DNA from: Alteraurantiacibacter aquimixticola
GTDB taxonomy: Bacteria > Pseudomonadota > Alphaproteobacteria > Sphingomonadales > Sphingomonadaceae
Assembly: GCF_004965515.1 (NCBI RefSeq)
Contig: NZ_SSHH01000003.1
Location: 437,001-501,000, forward strand
Length of the DNA: 64,000 bases
Direction: 5' to 3'
A program made the translations under genes and the position numbers. The number at the start of each line of letters is the position of its first letter. The first letter of the stretch is position 1. The notes beneath the pieces were generated by a model. The model was not told where the DNA came from, did no database searches, and saw only the letters and a list, made by a program, of their open reading frames with translations. Positions 28,400 through 36,835 of this stretch are shown one piece after another.

Positions 28400-28993
28400 A
28401 TGCCGATCCGCCCCCTCATCATCGCCGCCCCGTTTCTCGCGCTTGCCGCCTGTTCCGCGCAGCAGCAAGTCGCGCCGCCGACGCCATTGGACGAGGCCGC
28501 CATTCGCGAGCGTTCCGCTCCCGTTGCGCAGGCTTTCCAGGTCGCGCTGCAATCGCAGCTCGTCGCCGCGATGAGCGAGGGCGGGCCGATGCAGGCGGTG
28601 GAGGTCTGCCACGAGGCGGCCCCGCGCATCGCCGCCGAACAATCCGCCGCCAGCGGGGCCGAAGTGCGCCGCGTGTCGGACCGCAACCGCAACCCCGATG
28701 GCGGCCTCACCCCGGACCTCGCCCCGCATTATGCCGAACTCGCCGCCCAGCCCTTGGTGGACGGCGCGCCCGCCACGCGCATCTGGCAAAGCGGCGAGGG
28801 GGAGGGCGCGCGCATCAACTATCTGTCCGCCATTCCCATGCGCGACCAGCCCTGCGCCGCCTGCCACGGCAGCGATATCGACCCGCAGCTGAAGGCGCGG
28901 ATCGACGCGCTCTACCCGCAAGATGCCGCCACCGGCTTCGCGGCAGGAGAGCTGCGCGGCGCGCTGCTGGTCAGCTGGCCGGCGGAGGGCTGA
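28400..28993 (+). CDS. DUF3365-type heme-binding lipoprotein
   Basis: 197 residues with a lipobox LAAC (Cys18) and a c-type heme attachment site CAACH at 152-156. Between them, EVCHEAAPRIAAEQS and DLAPHYAELAAQP fit the DUF3365 (Tll0287-like) periplasmic sensor/heme fold. It should sit on the periplasmic face with one covalent heme c. Whether it senses redox or gas is not shown. The small gene at 28998 starts 4 bases after its stop and is probably co-transcribed. Confidence 0.8.
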   Translation: MPIRPLIIAAPFLALAACSAQQQVAPPTPLDEAAIRERSAPVAQAFQVALQSQLVAAMSEGGPMQAVEVCHEAAPRIAAEQSAASGAEVRRVSDRNRNPDGGLTPDLAPHYAELAAQPLVDGAPATRIWQSGEGEGARINYLSAIPMRDQPCAACHGSDIDPQLKARIDALYPQDAATGFAAGELRGALLVSWPAEG

Positions 28994-28997
28994 TCGC

Positions 28998-29309
28998 ATG
29001 GCCCGCCGCCGCACCCCGCCCGCCCCGGACTACGCCGCGCTCCACCGCCTCGCCTGGGAGGGCTGGTCGCTGTGGTTCGAAGCCTCGAACGTGATCTGGC
29101 TGCGCCTGTGGCGCCTCTCCGCCGGAGGAAAGCTGGCCGAGCGCGAGGCGACCCGCATGGTCGAGGAAAAACTCGCCGCCAACTGGGAACTCGGCTGGAA
29201 ACTCCTCACCGCGCCCAGCACCCAGCCGGAGCAGGCGGCGCGCCGCTCGGTGCGGCACTATCGGACGAAGGTGCGGGCGAACCGGCGACGGTTGAGGAGA
29301 AATGCATAG
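28998..29309 (+). CDS. Small basic protein, unknown
   Basis: 103 residues, very Arg-rich at both ends, with a Trp-rich centre (RLAWEGWSLWFEASNVIWLRLWRLSAGG). The pattern of Trp on one helix face recalls phasin-like or membrane-surface proteins, but I recognise no family. Start at 28998 chosen because it follows the DUF3365 stop closely; the frame is open further upstream only as overlap. Probably the second gene of that operon. Confidence 0.55.
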   Translation: MARRRTPPAPDYAALHRLAWEGWSLWFEASNVIWLRLWRLSAGGKLAEREATRMVEEKLAANWELGWKLLTAPSTQPEQAARRSVRHYRTKVRANRRRLRRNA

Positions 29310-29408
29310 GATTGGGTGAAGTACAGGCAACGCTTGGTGTCCCCGCAGAAGTTGCCAAATACCAACGAGTTGTTACTCTATCGCCAAACATAGAAGCAGG
29401 AGGGGAAT

Positions 29409-30338
29409 GTGGGCGTTAAAATCAGAATATTGGCGAGTACGGGTGCGGTAGCTCTGACGTTTCAGGCGGGCCCGGCGGCGGCCCAGTACATGCCGCATCT
29501 GGATCCCAATCTCTACATGCTCACCGTGATGCAGATGAATTCCGGCTCATGTGGTCCTATGTCGGACGATGAGATCGACGAGGCTCGCCTTCCTGCTCCC
29601 GGCATCATGCAGGCCTATTTCGATGCTGCCCAATCGGGTGCATCAATCAGCCACATGTTCAAGCTCAATGGAAAGACTAACTGGACCCTTGGCGATCACA
29701 GCGTCGGTGAGGACGAGTTGGATATGCAGGTCGATCCGCTGGCGGTGGCGGGCAACAGCCTCGACACCGAGACTCTGCGCTTCTTCCGCGCGGGAAACCA
29801 TCAGACCGCTTTAGGTCAATGGCTGGTGACCAATCCAGCAGATGAAGTAGCCGGTGTCTATACGGGTCAGTTCACGCGGGAGCGGGGTGAATGGCGGTTG
29901 CATAAGCTGCAAATTTTCCGGGCCGATGATCCGGTCGAACCGATCAAGCACTATTGCAGCGAACCCGGCGATTTGAATGAGGCTACTCTGAGAGTGGCCG
30001 AAGCCAGCGTGGACGAGACCGAACGCCAAGTAGAGCGGGCCGTGCGCCGCTACGAGCGAGATGAGAGCAGGGCAGTAGAAGCCGAAGCAAGGGCGGCGGA
30101 AAAGCCGGACAGTTCGGGAAGGGCAAGGCGGGCTTCCGAGCGCCGCCAACTTGCCAATGAAAGGTTGGAGGAACTCGAGGAAGCCCGGCTAAGACTGACC
30201 GAAGCGCAGAGCGAGTTGGAAGTGGCGCAAGCCGAACAGGCGGAGTTCGCGGCATTGACTATATCTGCGAGCGGTGCGCGCGAATTCCGCTTGCTCGACG
30301 ATGACGGGAAACGCATCGAAGAGAATGCCGGGCAGTAG
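29409..30338 (+). CDS. Exported coiled-coil protein, unknown
   Basis: 309 residues. A signal peptide ends in GPAAAQ; residues 25-175 form a globular part with three Cys and motifs GPMSDDEIDEARLP and VYTGQFTRERGEWRLHKLQ. Residues 195-290 are a long charged coiled coil (ERAVRRYERDESRAVEAEA..., ASERRQLANERLEELEEAR). The start is GTG, preceded by the excellent site AGGAGGGG. Base composition drops in the first half compared with neighbours. Periplasmic structural or scaffold role is possible; no family recognised. Confidence 0.6.
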   Translation: MGVKIRILASTGAVALTFQAGPAAAQYMPHLDPNLYMLTVMQMNSGSCGPMSDDEIDEARLPAPGIMQAYFDAAQSGASISHMFKLNGKTNWTLGDHSVGEDELDMQVDPLAVAGNSLDTETLRFFRAGNHQTALGQWLVTNPADEVAGVYTGQFTRERGEWRLHKLQIFRADDPVEPIKHYCSEPGDLNEATLRVAEASVDETERQVERAVRRYERDESRAVEAEARAAEKPDSSGRARRASERRQLANERLEELEEARLRLTEAQSELEVAQAEQAEFAALTISASGAREFRLLDDDGKRIEENAGQ

Positions 30339-30436
30339 AGCGAAAGTCCCGCGGAGGATACGGGGGACGGCATTTGGTGTCGCAGAACCGGAAAGCCCAC
30401 CACCCCAAAACCCAGCCACTTGGGGGAAGCAAGCCA

Positions 30437-30553
30437 ATGAAAATCCGTCTTCTTGCCACTGCCATCTGCCTTGCCGGCGGGGTGGCGCATGTCGCCTCGG
30501 CGCAGGAATATGAGCGCGGGGGGCGGGCGAACCGGCGGCCGTTGGGGAGGTAG
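30437..30553 (+). CDS. 38-residue exported peptide or gene remnant
   Basis: A short frame coding MKIRLLATAICLAGGVAHVASAQ, a convincing signal peptide, then only EYERGGRANRRPLGR before the stop. The coding of its tail (30524-30551) resembles 29272-29299 at the end of the 103-residue protein (24 of 28 bases). It may be a real mini-peptide, but more likely it is the leftover start of a deleted exported protein. Confidence 0.35.
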   Translation: MKIRLLATAICLAGGVAHVASAQEYERGGRANRRPLGR

Positions 30554-30602
30554 GGTCGAGCGACCGTGTCGCAGAGGATGCGGAGAAGTGCCGCGAGGGC
30601 GG

Positions 30603-30911
30603 CTACCGCTTCTTCACGAACTCCGCGCGCAGGACGAGGCCTTTGATGCCGGGATATTTGCAGTCGATTTCCTGCGCGTCGCCGGTCAGGCGGATCGATT
30701 TGATCAGCGTGCCCTGTTTCAGGGTTTGCCCCGCGCCCCTCACCGTAAGGTCCTTGATCAGCGTAACCTGATCGCCATCGGCGAGCAGGTTGCCCACGGC
30801 ATCGCGCACTTCGACCGTGCTCGCGCCGGCCTGCTTCGCAGCAAGCTCCGAGGCGGGCATCCAGTCGCCGCTTTCCTCGTCATAGACATAGTCTTCGTCG
30901 GTGCTGCTCAC
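30603..30911 (-). CDS. PhnA/YjdM-like protein without zinc ribbon
   Basis: 102 residues. The C-terminal domain is clear: VEVRDAVGNLLADGDQVTLIKDL, GTLIKSIRLTGDAQEIDCKY and LRAEFVKK match PhnA/YjdM. Usual PhnA proteins begin with a zinc ribbon with two Cys pairs; here the N-terminus is an acidic stretch (TDEDYVYDEESGDWMP) with no Cys pair, though the DY-Y-DEESGDW spacing echoes the ribbon. Family function is unsettled despite the alkylphosphonate name. Probably monocistronic. Confidence 0.8.
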   Translation of the reverse strand: MSSTDEDYVYDEESGDWMPASELAAKQAGASTVEVRDAVGNLLADGDQVTLIKDLTVRGAGQTLKQGTLIKSIRLTGDAQEIDCKYPGIKGLVLRAEFVKKR

Positions 30912-31080
30912 TGCCCGCCTTTCAACTGTGGGCCGATCCTATGACAAGCTGCGCGCGTCTTGGCTAGTGTGGTGGGCGCGGGGCGGCACGGAGGCGTGTG
31001 GGGGCGTAGACAGCTCATTTACCCGGACCCTCGCCCATTTCCACTGGCGTCACGTCCCGGCAGCGCCCATAGGCTCGCGC

Positions 31081-31236
31081 ATGGCGGACCTTTATCTCAA
31101 GAAGCTCGAATCCGAGAAGCGGCAGTTGTGGGCGACCTGTCGTCTCAAGGGCCTCGCGAAAGGTACGCCCGAGCGGGATCGGATTGCCGCTCTGGACGCA
31201 GCGATTGCCGCGCACAAGGCGGGCAAGGCGAACTGA
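31081..31236 (+). CDS. 51-residue conserved-looking small protein
   Basis: MADLYLKKLESEKRQLWATC... then GTPERDRIAALDAAIAAHKAG. A highly charged helical hairpin with no signal or membrane segment. Coding-like third-position GC and a clean ATG support it. The frame is open further left, but the ATG at 31081 starts the charged helix. Function unknown. Confidence 0.5.
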   Translation: MADLYLKKLESEKRQLWATCRLKGLAKGTPERDRIAALDAAIAAHKAGKAN

Positions 31237-31251
31237 GCCCCGGCTCCGCGC

Positions 31252-31725
31252 TTAGCCCAACCCCACCAGCACCCGGTCCAGCGCCTGCAGGAACCGCGAC
31301 CGATCCGCCTTGCTGAACGGCGGCGGGCCGCCTCCGACCCCGTCCATTCCGGCGCGCAAGTCGGCCAGGATCGCGCGGGTGGCTATGGCGCTGCCGATGC
31401 TGGCGGCATCGAAGGGCTTGCCGTTATGTGCCAGCACCGTCGCGCCTGTCTTCAGGCAGCGTTCGGCAAGCAGGATGTCGCCGGTTATCACCACGCTTCG
31501 CGGGCCTGCGTTCTCCGCGATCCAGTCGTCCGCCGCATCGAAGCCGTCATCCACCACCACGCGTTTCACGCGCTCGCTCACCGGTACGCGGAAGGGGGAG
31601 TTGCTGACCACCCGGACCTCCGCCTTGAAGCGTTCGGCCACGCGGTAGATCTCCTCCTTCACCGGGCAGGCATCGGCATCGACGAGGAGGGTGACAGGGG
31701 CGGTATCGGGGCGGTTCGCAGGCAT
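31252..31725 (-). CDS. UPF0178 (YaiI/YqxD) family protein
   Basis: 157 residues with the family signature LLVDADACPVKEEIYRVAER near the start, VVVDDGFDAADDWI and VITGDILLAERCL in the middle, and AHNGKPFDAASIG. Asp clusters suggest a PIN/NYN-like metal-dependent nuclease fold, but no activity is known. The ATG at 31725 was chosen because it begins ten residues before the conserved VDADACP block; a farther start adds unlike sequence. Confidence 0.9.
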   Translation of the reverse strand: MPANRPDTAPVTLLVDADACPVKEEIYRVAERFKAEVRVVSNSPFRVPVSERVKRVVVDDGFDAADDWIAENAGPRSVVITGDILLAERCLKTGATVLAHNGKPFDAASIGSAIATRAILADLRAGMDGVGGGPPPFSKADRSRFLQALDRVLVGLG

Positions 31726-31774
31726 TGGGGCGCAGTGTAGCACCGGATGCCTCCCGTCTGTCACCCGGAAAGGC

Positions 31775-31903
31775 CTAGCCGTTCTTCATATTCTCCAGGC
31801 CCTTGATCGCTCCCGGTTTCAGCGAGGGTTGCGAGGCGTTGGTCTTGACCTTTTCCTTTTTCGGCTTGCGGATTTCGCGGTTCGACTTCTGTCCCTTGGA
31901 CAT
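31775..31903 (-). CDS. 42-residue basic small protein
   Basis: Encodes MSKGQKSNREIRKPKKEKVK followed by a Ser/Pro stretch and GAIKGLENMKNG. Strongly basic and probably disordered at the front. The MSKGQKSNRE start is one I associate with a small conserved protein of proteobacteria. AAAAAACCC precedes the ATG and there is no strong ribosome-binding site. Possibly RNA- or ribosome-binding; unproven. Confidence 0.65.
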   Translation of the reverse strand: MSKGQKSNREIRKPKKEKVKTNASQPSLKPGAIKGLENMKNG

Positions 31904-32121
31904 GGGTTTTTTCCAATCGAGGCGGAATGCCTCAGCCACATGATACGCCGTTTTCAGCGTAGCCTTGCATCAATTCACCCTGTCGGCGGCAACTGGCATG
32001 GTGTCACCATGTCGGCTCCGGTGCAGGAAACACCCGCGACATGCGAAACCTTGGCTGGATTCCCGCCCGATCCTCCCCATCTCGATAAGGTACAACAATC
32101 ACAACAGAGAGGAGCATCTCC

Positions 32122-32466
32122 ATGCAGGTCCAGTTCAATTCCGACAGTTCGGTGATGGGTACGGAAAACGTCGCCGAGCGGATCGAGGCTGCGGTGCGCG
32201 AGAAGCTGTCGCGGTTCGAGGAGCGGTTGACGCGGATCGAGGTGCATGTGCGAGACGAGAATGCGCACAAGGGCGGGAATGACGACAAGGCCTGCACGAT
32301 CGAGGCGCGCCCGCGCTCCGGCAGGGCGATCGGCGTGACCGAACATGCCGCCACCGTGGACCTTGCCGCGCGCAAGGCGGCCAATACGCTGGCCCAGCGG
32401 CTGGAACGGCACTTCGGCAAGGCAGAGCGCCACAAGCACGACCCGTCGCCCGACAAGATCATCTGA
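32122..32466 (+). CDS. HPF/RaiA family ribosome-associated protein
   Basis: 114 residues of the sigma-54 modulation/HPF fold: alternating strands and helices with AAVREKLSRFEERLTRIEVHVRDEN and ARPRSGRAIGVTEH. Family members bind the 30S subunit in stationary phase and hibernate ribosomes. The short length places it with small HPF/RaiA forms; the basic C-terminus (HFGKAERHKHD) would contact rRNA. Preceded by AGAGAGGAG. An ATGGTG-T-CACCAT palindrome at 31998-32010 lies upstream. Confidence 0.8.
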   Translation: MQVQFNSDSSVMGTENVAERIEAAVREKLSRFEERLTRIEVHVRDENAHKGGNDDKACTIEARPRSGRAIGVTEHAATVDLAARKAANTLAQRLERHFGKAERHKHDPSPDKII

Positions 32467-32567
32467 TCCTCTGGCCGCCATGGCGCGCGGTCAGGCGGGC
32501 GTCAGCTTTGTGCTGTATCAAGGACGCTGGCCGGGCATGTGTCATCCTGCCCAGGAAGGATAGTCCG

Positions 32568-32978
32568 ATGATCGCCAAGAAGATTCCTGCCCTCGCCGCC
32601 ATGGCCATGCTGGCCACTGCCTGCGCCCAGACCGATGCCGAACCGCGCACCATCGCCGGTGTCGATACGGAGCGGCAGTGCTTCTTCACCAATACGATCA
32701 GCGGCTATACCAGCGCGCCCGATGGGCCCGACGGGGAGGAGCGGCTGATCGTTACCACCGGCCCGAGCGATGACTGGCTGTTCGAAGTGGTCGGCCCCTG
32801 CAACGATCTCGATTTCGCGCACCGGATCGCCTTCGACCTGCGTGGCCGCTCGACCTTGTGCACGGGGCAGACGGAAACGCTGCTGGTGCCCTCCAGCATC
32901 CCGTCCAGCCGCGTGGAGCGGTGCACGGTGCGCATGCTGGGGAAGGTGCTGGAAGAGGATGAGGCGACCGCCGAATAG
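32568..32978 (+). CDS. DUF6491-like lipoprotein
   Basis: 136 residues with lipobox LATAC (Cys19). The mature part has four further Cys (QCFFT, GPCNDL, TLCTG, ERCTV), likely two disulfides, and the pattern RQCFFTNTISGY followed by ERCTVRML that I associate with DUF6491. Small periplasm-facing lipoprotein of unknown role. The ATG at 32568 was chosen as it starts the lipoprotein signal. Convergent with the next gene, 9 bases apart. Confidence 0.7.
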   Translation: MIAKKIPALAAMAMLATACAQTDAEPRTIAGVDTERQCFFTNTISGYTSAPDGPDGEERLIVTTGPSDDWLFEVVGPCNDLDFAHRIAFDLRGRSTLCTGQTETLLVPSSIPSSRVERCTVRMLGKVLEEDEATAE

Positions 32979-32987
32979 GCGTGCCGG

Positions 32988-33488
32988 TTATCCTCCGCTG
33001 GAGGCAGGCTGCGCGCCGGCGACGGTGATGGTCTTCGCACCATTGATCCGGGTGGCGATCACGCCGGGAGCAGGCTCCCCAACAACGAGTATCTCGCGCT
33101 CCGCCGGTGCGGCCACGGGCAGGCGCAGGCGCGGATAGCGCTCGGCCAGTTCCTCGGCGCTCATCAGGTCGGCTTCGGCCATCTCGACTTCGGCAGGGTG
33201 ACCGGCGGGGGCGTCTATCAGCCCCACCCGCACGGCGCTGTCGCGATAGCGGCCATGCAGCGCCAGGTCCTCGACCGGCACCGTGCCCTCGGGCGTTTCG
33301 AGCGGGTAGTGGCTGGGCGTTGCGACATGGGCCTCGGTAGAAGCGGCGGCGACAGGATGGTCGGGCAGGCCGGCCAAGAGGTCGCTTTCCATGTGAGTCA
33401 CGGGGGTCGTGTTGATCGCCTGGACACCGGCGATACCCGCCACCAGGCCGAGCGCGCCCGCGCCCGCAATCAGGGGCGTGAATTTCAT
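32988..33488 (-). CDS. Exported protein, unknown
   Basis: 166 residues with a signal peptide (FTPLIAGAGALGLVAGIAGVQA). The mature part is Ala/Pro/Glu-rich with no Cys. A SAEELAERYPRLRLPV segment and a C-terminal strand GVIATRINGAKTITV are the only ordered-looking pieces. The ribosome-binding site is poor. No family recognised. Confidence 0.5.
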   Translation of the reverse strand: MKFTPLIAGAGALGLVAGIAGVQAINTTPVTHMESDLLAGLPDHPVAAASTEAHVATPSHYPLETPEGTVPVEDLALHGRYRDSAVRVGLIDAPAGHPAEVEMAEADLMSAEELAERYPRLRLPVAAPAEREILVVGEPAPGVIATRINGAKTITVAGAQPASSGG

Positions 33489-33564
33489 TTTTCAATTCGC
33501 TTTCGAATGATCCGTGTTTGCCATTCCAACGCAGGCTGGCGCGAAATGGTTCCGGCGGCGGATC

Positions 33565-33990
33565 TCAGCGCCAGCGAAAGCGGCCGATCAGCGAGATGAA
33601 GAAAGCGGTGGTCCAGCCCATCAGCAGCACGCCGTTGATCCCCTCAATCGCGGCGACCAGCTGCCAGCGCACGGCCAGCCCCTCATCGTCGTAACCGATG
33701 GTCGAATAGGTGATGGTGGAGAAATAGACCGCCGTCTCCAGGTCGGGCAGCGCGTCCAGCACAAGGTAGACCGCGGCATAGAGCCAGATTTCCAGCCCGT
33801 GCAGAAAGAACAGGCCCAGCACCACGATCAGCGTGGAGGACACGCCGCGCAGCGAGAAGGCCGAGATTTGCGCCGCGCGTTCCTCCTCCACCTCCTGGTG
33901 CAAGGCGCGCGCGAGGAGGAACAGGCCGAGGCCGTGGATGGTGACGGTCGCGAAGACCATCGCAATGGCAACGGCGAGCGGCGCAAGCAT
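33565..33990 (-). CDS. Two-pore-type (KefC-like) potassium channel subunit
   Basis: 141 residues, three hydrophobic helices and a re-entrant loop with the ion-channel filter ...YSTIGYDDEG, close to the TxGYGD filter of K+ channels (here T-IGYDD, so selectivity may differ). It is a minimal pore domain (Pfam Ion_trans_2 type) in the inner membrane. The start at 33990 is 2 bases after the cupin stop, so the cupin and channel are likely one operon. No regulatory RCK domain is fused. Confidence 0.8.
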   Translation of the reverse strand: MLAPLAVAIAMVFATVTIHGLGLFLLARALHQEVEEERAAQISAFSLRGVSSTLIVVLGLFFLHGLEIWLYAAVYLVLDALPDLETAVYFSTITYSTIGYDDEGLAVRWQLVAAIEGINGVLLMGWTTAFFISLIGRFRWR

Positions 33991-33992
33991 GG

Positions 33993-34508
33993 TCAGCGCA
34001 TCAGGTCGAGCGGGCGGGGCAGCGTGTCGAGCAGCTCCGGCGCGAAGCGGGCGTCGAGATGGAAAAAGGCCATGCGGGTCACGCTGTCGCTGCGGTTCTC
34101 CCACGCATGGTCGGTGCCGCGCTGCACCACCACATCGCCGGGGCGCATCACCACTTCGCTGTCGGTCAGGTGGAGCACCACCTCGCCCTCTATCACCAGC
34201 GCATAATCGATCGTGCTGGTGCGGTGCATGACCGTTTTCTTGCCGCCCTGGCTGGCAGGGTAGAGCTCGATGAAGCGCATCAGGTGGCCCGATGGCGGCA
34301 TGATGGTGAAGGGGCGGCCATTGGGCTCTGCAACAGGAGTGGCGGCGAGTTCGGGGACGGGCGCTGCCTCGTGCCAGATCTCGGTGAAATCGGCGCCGAC
34401 CTCGGGCCCGTGCATCGGGTGGCCTTGCGGCGGGTAGCCGTCCGACAGCACTACCGATTTGCCGTCCTCGTCATGGCCCGTGACGATCCGCCTGCCCCAT
34501 TGTGCCAT
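33993..34508 (-). CDS. Cupin domain protein
   Basis: 171 residues with one cupin barrel: MHRTSTIDYALVIEGEVVLHL (motif 1) and RPGDVVVQRGTDHAWENRS (motif 2). Of the usual metal ligands, the first His pair is weakened: only the MHRT His and Glu (IEGE) are clear, with His in GTDHAW. It could be a sensor or isomerase-like cupin. The start at 34508 is preferred over one 33 bases upstream by resemblance to homologous starts. In tandem with the channel gene. Confidence 0.8.
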   Translation of the reverse strand: MAQWGRRIVTGHDEDGKSVVLSDGYPPQGHPMHGPEVGADFTEIWHEAAPVPELAATPVAEPNGRPFTIMPPSGHLMRFIELYPASQGGKKTVMHRTSTIDYALVIEGEVVLHLTDSEVVMRPGDVVVQRGTDHAWENRSDSVTRMAFFHLDARFAPELLDTLPRPLDLMR

Positions 34509-34612
34509 CTTGCCTTCTCCTCCCGCTATTGGTTCGGCCAAGGGTGATAGCGGCGCAGCAATTGCGCGCCAAGCGCTGGCGAGAGGTGCGCGGCTGGGCT
34601 AGGGGGCGGGGC

Positions 34613-35071
34613 ATGAAAGCCCCCACCACCATCACGATCACCAGCTTCGCCGCCGCCTTGCTGCTCACCGCCTGCTCGGGTTCCGAGCCCGATGCGGCGC
34701 TGCCGGGCAATGCGCAGGATGACCAGCCCTTTGCCGGGATCGGGCCGGACGAGAAGGTCGAGATGACCGGGACCGAACCCTTCTGGAATGCCGAAGCGGT
34801 GAACGGCACGCTCACCTATTCCACGCCCGAGGACATGGCCGGCACCACGATTGCCGTCACCCGCTTTGCCGGACGCGGCGGCCTGTCCTTCAGCGGGGAG
34901 CTGGACGGCAAGCCGCTGGATGTCGCGGTGACGCCGGGCACGTGCTCGGACGGGATGAGCGACAGGACCTATCCGCTCACCGTCACGCTGCAGCTGGGCG
35001 ATGAGCAGCGCAATGGCTGCGGCTGGACCGACGCCCAGCCTTTCACCGACCCTGTCACCGGCCGCGAATAG
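34613..35071 (+). CDS. COG3650-like lipoprotein
   Basis: 152 residues with lipobox LLTAC (Cys21). The fold signature is GTEPFWNAEA followed by CSDGMSDRTYPLTVTLQL, with two Cys that probably pair. This matches the COG3650 predicted membrane-anchored protein, function unknown. Its C-terminus (NGCGWTDAQPFTDPVTG) is conserved in shape with relatives. Divergent from the cupin gene, convergent with the S41 peptidase. Confidence 0.75.
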   Translation: MKAPTTITITSFAAALLLTACSGSEPDAALPGNAQDDQPFAGIGPDEKVEMTGTEPFWNAEAVNGTLTYSTPEDMAGTTIAVTRFAGRGGLSFSGELDGKPLDVAVTPGTCSDGMSDRTYPLTVTLQLGDEQRNGCGWTDAQPFTDPVTGRE

Positions 35072-35089
35072 ACGGAGCGTCCTCTCCGG

Positions 35090-36547
35090 TCAGAACAGGC
35101 CCGGCACCTCGCGCTTCACCGTGTTCGGCCGCTCCGGCATCAGCGGCTCGCGGCGGTCGGCGGCGGCGGGTGCGCGCGCCGTGGCGGAGAAGGCGGTGCA
35201 GGCGGCCTGTCCGCCTTCGAGATAGTCGAGCGCGACTGCCAGCATGTTCTCCGCCGGATCGCCCAACTGTGCCGTCAGGTCGTCCGCCGCGCGGCAGCTA
35301 TCGTCGATGGTGGAGGCAAGGCCGTTGTAATATTCGGCATCGCCATCGGCATTCTGCAGCGCAAAGGCGATCACGCGCAGCCTGTCGTCGCAACTGGGCT
35401 GGTCGATGGCGATCTGCCCCACCGGCTTGCCGTAGGTATCGCCGCCGATCAGCGCGAATTGCGTGTTCGGCAGGTAAGGCTTCATCCCGTTGATCACCAT
35501 TTCGCTGGCCGAAGCAGTATTGCCGGTGGTGATGAAGGCGATGCTGGTCGGCGCTACCGATTGGGAGACCGGCGAGAAGCGATAGGTGGAATTGTTCTGC
35601 GACTTGGAGCTGCGGAAAGTGATCTGGTCGAACACCTGGCCGGACAGTTCGCGGCCCATCAGGTCGCCCATCAGCTCCGCAATGTTGACCAGCCCGCCGC
35701 CATTGTAACGGAAATCGATCACCAGCTCCGTCACGCCGGCATTGCGGAATGCGTTGAAGGCGTCGCGCAAATCCGGCGCGGCGGGATCGATGAAGGTACG
35801 CAGATTGACATAGCCGACCTGCCGCCCGCCATCATTGATGATCGAATAGCCATAGCGGTTCGATACCGGATCGATGGCGAAGTCGGTCTTGCTCAGGCTG
35901 ACCGTGCGTTCGATGCCGCTCTGGTCGCGCACGCGGATCACGCGCGTGGTGCCCACGGTGTCGGGGCCGAGCGCCTGGACGACCGCGCGAGCGCCGCCCG
36001 AAGCCATCAGCGAATTGACGGTCTCCAGCGTCGCCTCACTGGTGCCGATTGCCAGGAGCTCGCTGCCACGATCGATATTTGCGCCCAGCGCGGTCGTATT
36101 CTCGAAGGTCTCCAGCACGTAAACGCGGCGCGCGCCGCTGTCGTAATAGAGGCGGAACCCGAAACCGGCGCTTGCCCCCTGTTCGTAGAAGGCGTTCTCC
36201 TCCTCGATCGAGGTGAGATAGGTGAAATAGCGGTCGCGCCCCTGCGCACGGGCCGGCGCGACCAGCGCATCGATATAGCTCTGCAGGTCGGCATAGCTGT
36301 CGGGGTTGATGCCGTCGTCCAGCAGGCTGGGGAACAGGTACCATTCCTGCAACTGGTCGAGCGCCCAGGCCTTGCGCGAGGAAAGCGAGCATGTCGCCGT
36401 TCCCGGCGTGGAGGTGGAAGTGGGTGTTGGCGTTGGCGTGGAGCCGCCGCCGCCCGCGGTTGCGCCCCCGCCATTACCGCCTCCGCCCCCGCAAGAGGCA
36501 AGCATGGCCGCACAGGCGAGCGACAGGGCGATTTTCGAGGTTTTCAT
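35090..36547 (-). CDS. S41 family C-terminal processing peptidase lipoprotein
   Basis: 485 residues. The lipobox LASC (Cys19) is followed by a Gly-rich/Pro-Thr linker (CGGGGGNGGG, then TPTPTPTSTSTP) that lets the enzyme reach out from the membrane. A helical and PDZ-like region comes next, then the S41 core with the nucleophile in TASASE (Ser346/348) and the general-base Lys in GGDTYGKPVG. S41 enzymes cut C-terminal tails of periplasmic proteins. The start at 36547 was chosen as it begins the lipoprotein signal. Confidence 0.9.
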   Translation of the reverse strand: MKTSKIALSLACAAMLASCGGGGGNGGGATAGGGGSTPTPTPTSTSTPGTATCSLSSRKAWALDQLQEWYLFPSLLDDGINPDSYADLQSYIDALVAPARAQGRDRYFTYLTSIEEENAFYEQGASAGFGFRLYYDSGARRVYVLETFENTTALGANIDRGSELLAIGTSEATLETVNSLMASGGARAVVQALGPDTVGTTRVIRVRDQSGIERTVSLSKTDFAIDPVSNRYGYSIINDGGRQVGYVNLRTFIDPAAPDLRDAFNAFRNAGVTELVIDFRYNGGGLVNIAELMGDLMGRELSGQVFDQITFRSSKSQNNSTYRFSPVSQSVAPTSIAFITTGNTASASEMVINGMKPYLPNTQFALIGGDTYGKPVGQIAIDQPSCDDRLRVIAFALQNADGDAEYYNGLASTIDDSCRAADDLTAQLGDPAENMLAVALDYLEGGQAACTAFSATARAPAAADRREPLMPERPNTVKREVPGLF

Positions 36548-36835
36548 GCGCGATCCCATTCCACAATCTGCCCGGCTTTCCCCCAAAGCAAGTCCTGCCG
36601 CGCAAGGTTCGGAGCTTACGGATAGGACGCTATCTGCCCCATCCACCGCTGACAAGCGGCATCAGGGCGTCAATTCCTTGAAAAAACGCGCTCATTCACA
36701 ATTGATCGACAGGCAAGCGCCCTCCTGCCCTTGCCAAGGGGGCGATCAGGGGCATATCGCCGGGGAAATGCCTCCGTCACGGAGGGGAATCGTTTGAACA
36801 AAATGGCCCGCGGAAGGGTCTGTTGAGGAGGGATA

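Noticed and set aside
36400-36440. Repetitive Pro/Thr codons as possible tandem repeat locus
   Set aside because: Low-complexity linker of the S41 lipoprotein (a similar linker occurs in the S8 protein); codons vary, so it is not a DNA tandem repeat or CRISPR.
35459-36625. 388-residue frame opposite the S41 peptidase
   Set aside because: No motif and the opposite gene has lipobox and catalytic residues.
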